The notes below the pieces were generated by a model. The model saw nothing but the letters and a program-made list of their open reading frames with translations, searched no databases and was not told where the DNA came from. This document shows positions 6,440 through 6,763 of a DNA stretch of 6,763 nucleotides, in pieces. Position 1 is the stretch's first letter. The number at the start of each line of letters is the position of its first letter. Source of the stretch: Alphaproteobacteria bacterium (GTDB lineage: Bacteria > Pseudomonadota > Alphaproteobacteria > UBA828); contig JABJCZ010000191.1 of assembly GCA_018668475.1 (NCBI GenBank), positions 1 through 6,763 of the forward strand. The letters run 5' to 3'. Position numbers and translations under genes: made by a program.

Positions 6440-6763
6440 TCAGAGCTGGCGGTCAGAATTCGCCCAAAACTCATCGCGCACTTTGCGGCGCAATACCTTG
6501 CCAACACCACTGCGCGGCAACTGGTCGCGAAAATGCACCGCCTTGGGAATCTTGTAGGCGGCGAGCTTTTCGCGACACCAATCGACAAGCTCTTTCTCTG
6601 TCGCGGCCTCCCCGGTTTTCAGTTCAACCACAGCCGTAACGGCCTCACCCCACTTTTCATCCGGCACGCCGACCACTGCACAATCCTGCACTGCCGCATG
6701 CCCCCATAACGCACGCTCGATTTCAATGGGATACACGTTGAGCCCACCTGAGATGATCATGTC
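6440..6763 (-). CDS. AMP-forming acyl-CoA synthetase, C-terminal part (truncated by window edge)
   Basis: The last 107 residues of an ANL-superfamily adenylating enzyme; the frame stays open to the window edge, so its start lies beyond 6763. Members activate a carboxylic acid with ATP to an acyl-adenylate and usually pass it to coenzyme A. What is visible is the mobile C-terminal domain: the A8 hinge motif DMIISGGLNVYPIEIE (residues 1-16 of the fragment), then CAVVGVPDEKWGEAVTAVV (28-46), YKIPK (70-74) and the A10 motif PRSGVGKVLRRKVR (83-96), whose K89 is the catalytic lysine of the adenylation step. The GLNVYP and VGVPDEKWGE wording is typical of fatty-acid and other acyl-CoA synthetases. 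No carrier-protein domain follows, so it is not a non-ribosomal peptide synthetase module end. The acyl-binding pocket is outside the window, so the substrate is unknown. It precedes the PhyH-family gene on the same strand by 92 bases. Confidence 0.93.
   Translation of the reverse strand, partial: DMIISGGLNVYPIEIERALWGHAAVQDCAVVGVPDEKWGEAVTAVVELKTGEAATEKELVDWCREKLAAYKIPKAVHFRDQLPRSGVGKVLRRKVRDEFWANSDRQL

Overview
The window looks like ordinary chromosomal DNA from a Pseudomonadota bacterium, probably an alphaproteobacterium. This rests on the moderately high G+C seen by eye, the DUF4197 and PqiA-type proteins, and a TPR-methyltransferase of a kind I associate with that group. No tRNA, rRNA, insertion sequence, CRISPR array or phage gene is visible. 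Coding density is high and every gap between genes is under 190 bases.

The layout is two opposing gene blocks. The left block (bases 184-2348) is on the + strand: a glutathione S-transferase-family protein (184-822), an exported DUF4197 protein (908-1714) and a single-domain PqiA-like membrane protein (1824-2348). The right block (2345-6763) is on the - strand. Read in its own direction it holds the C-terminal end of an AMP-forming acyl-CoA synthetase (6440-6763, cut by the window edge), a phytanoyl-CoA dioxygenase-family oxygenase (5520-6347), a large TPR/SAM-methyltransferase fusion (3392-5410) and an N-carbamoyl-D-amino-acid hydrolase with complete catalytic residues (2345-3307). The two blocks converge and their last genes overlap by 4 bases, so there is no room for a terminator between them.

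The + strand genes are general envelope or stress-type functions with no obvious shared pathway. The - strand genes are all co-directional, with gaps of 92, 109 and 84 bases. They could be one transcription unit (acyl activation, 2-oxoglutarate-dependent hydroxylation, methylation, amide/ureido hydrolysis), but two of the gaps carry inverted repeats that may be operators or hairpins, so several units are equally possible. No known pathway joins these four activities. That cluster, and the fusion methyltransferase in it, are the parts most worth a second look. Apart from them I see no clear evidence of a new system.
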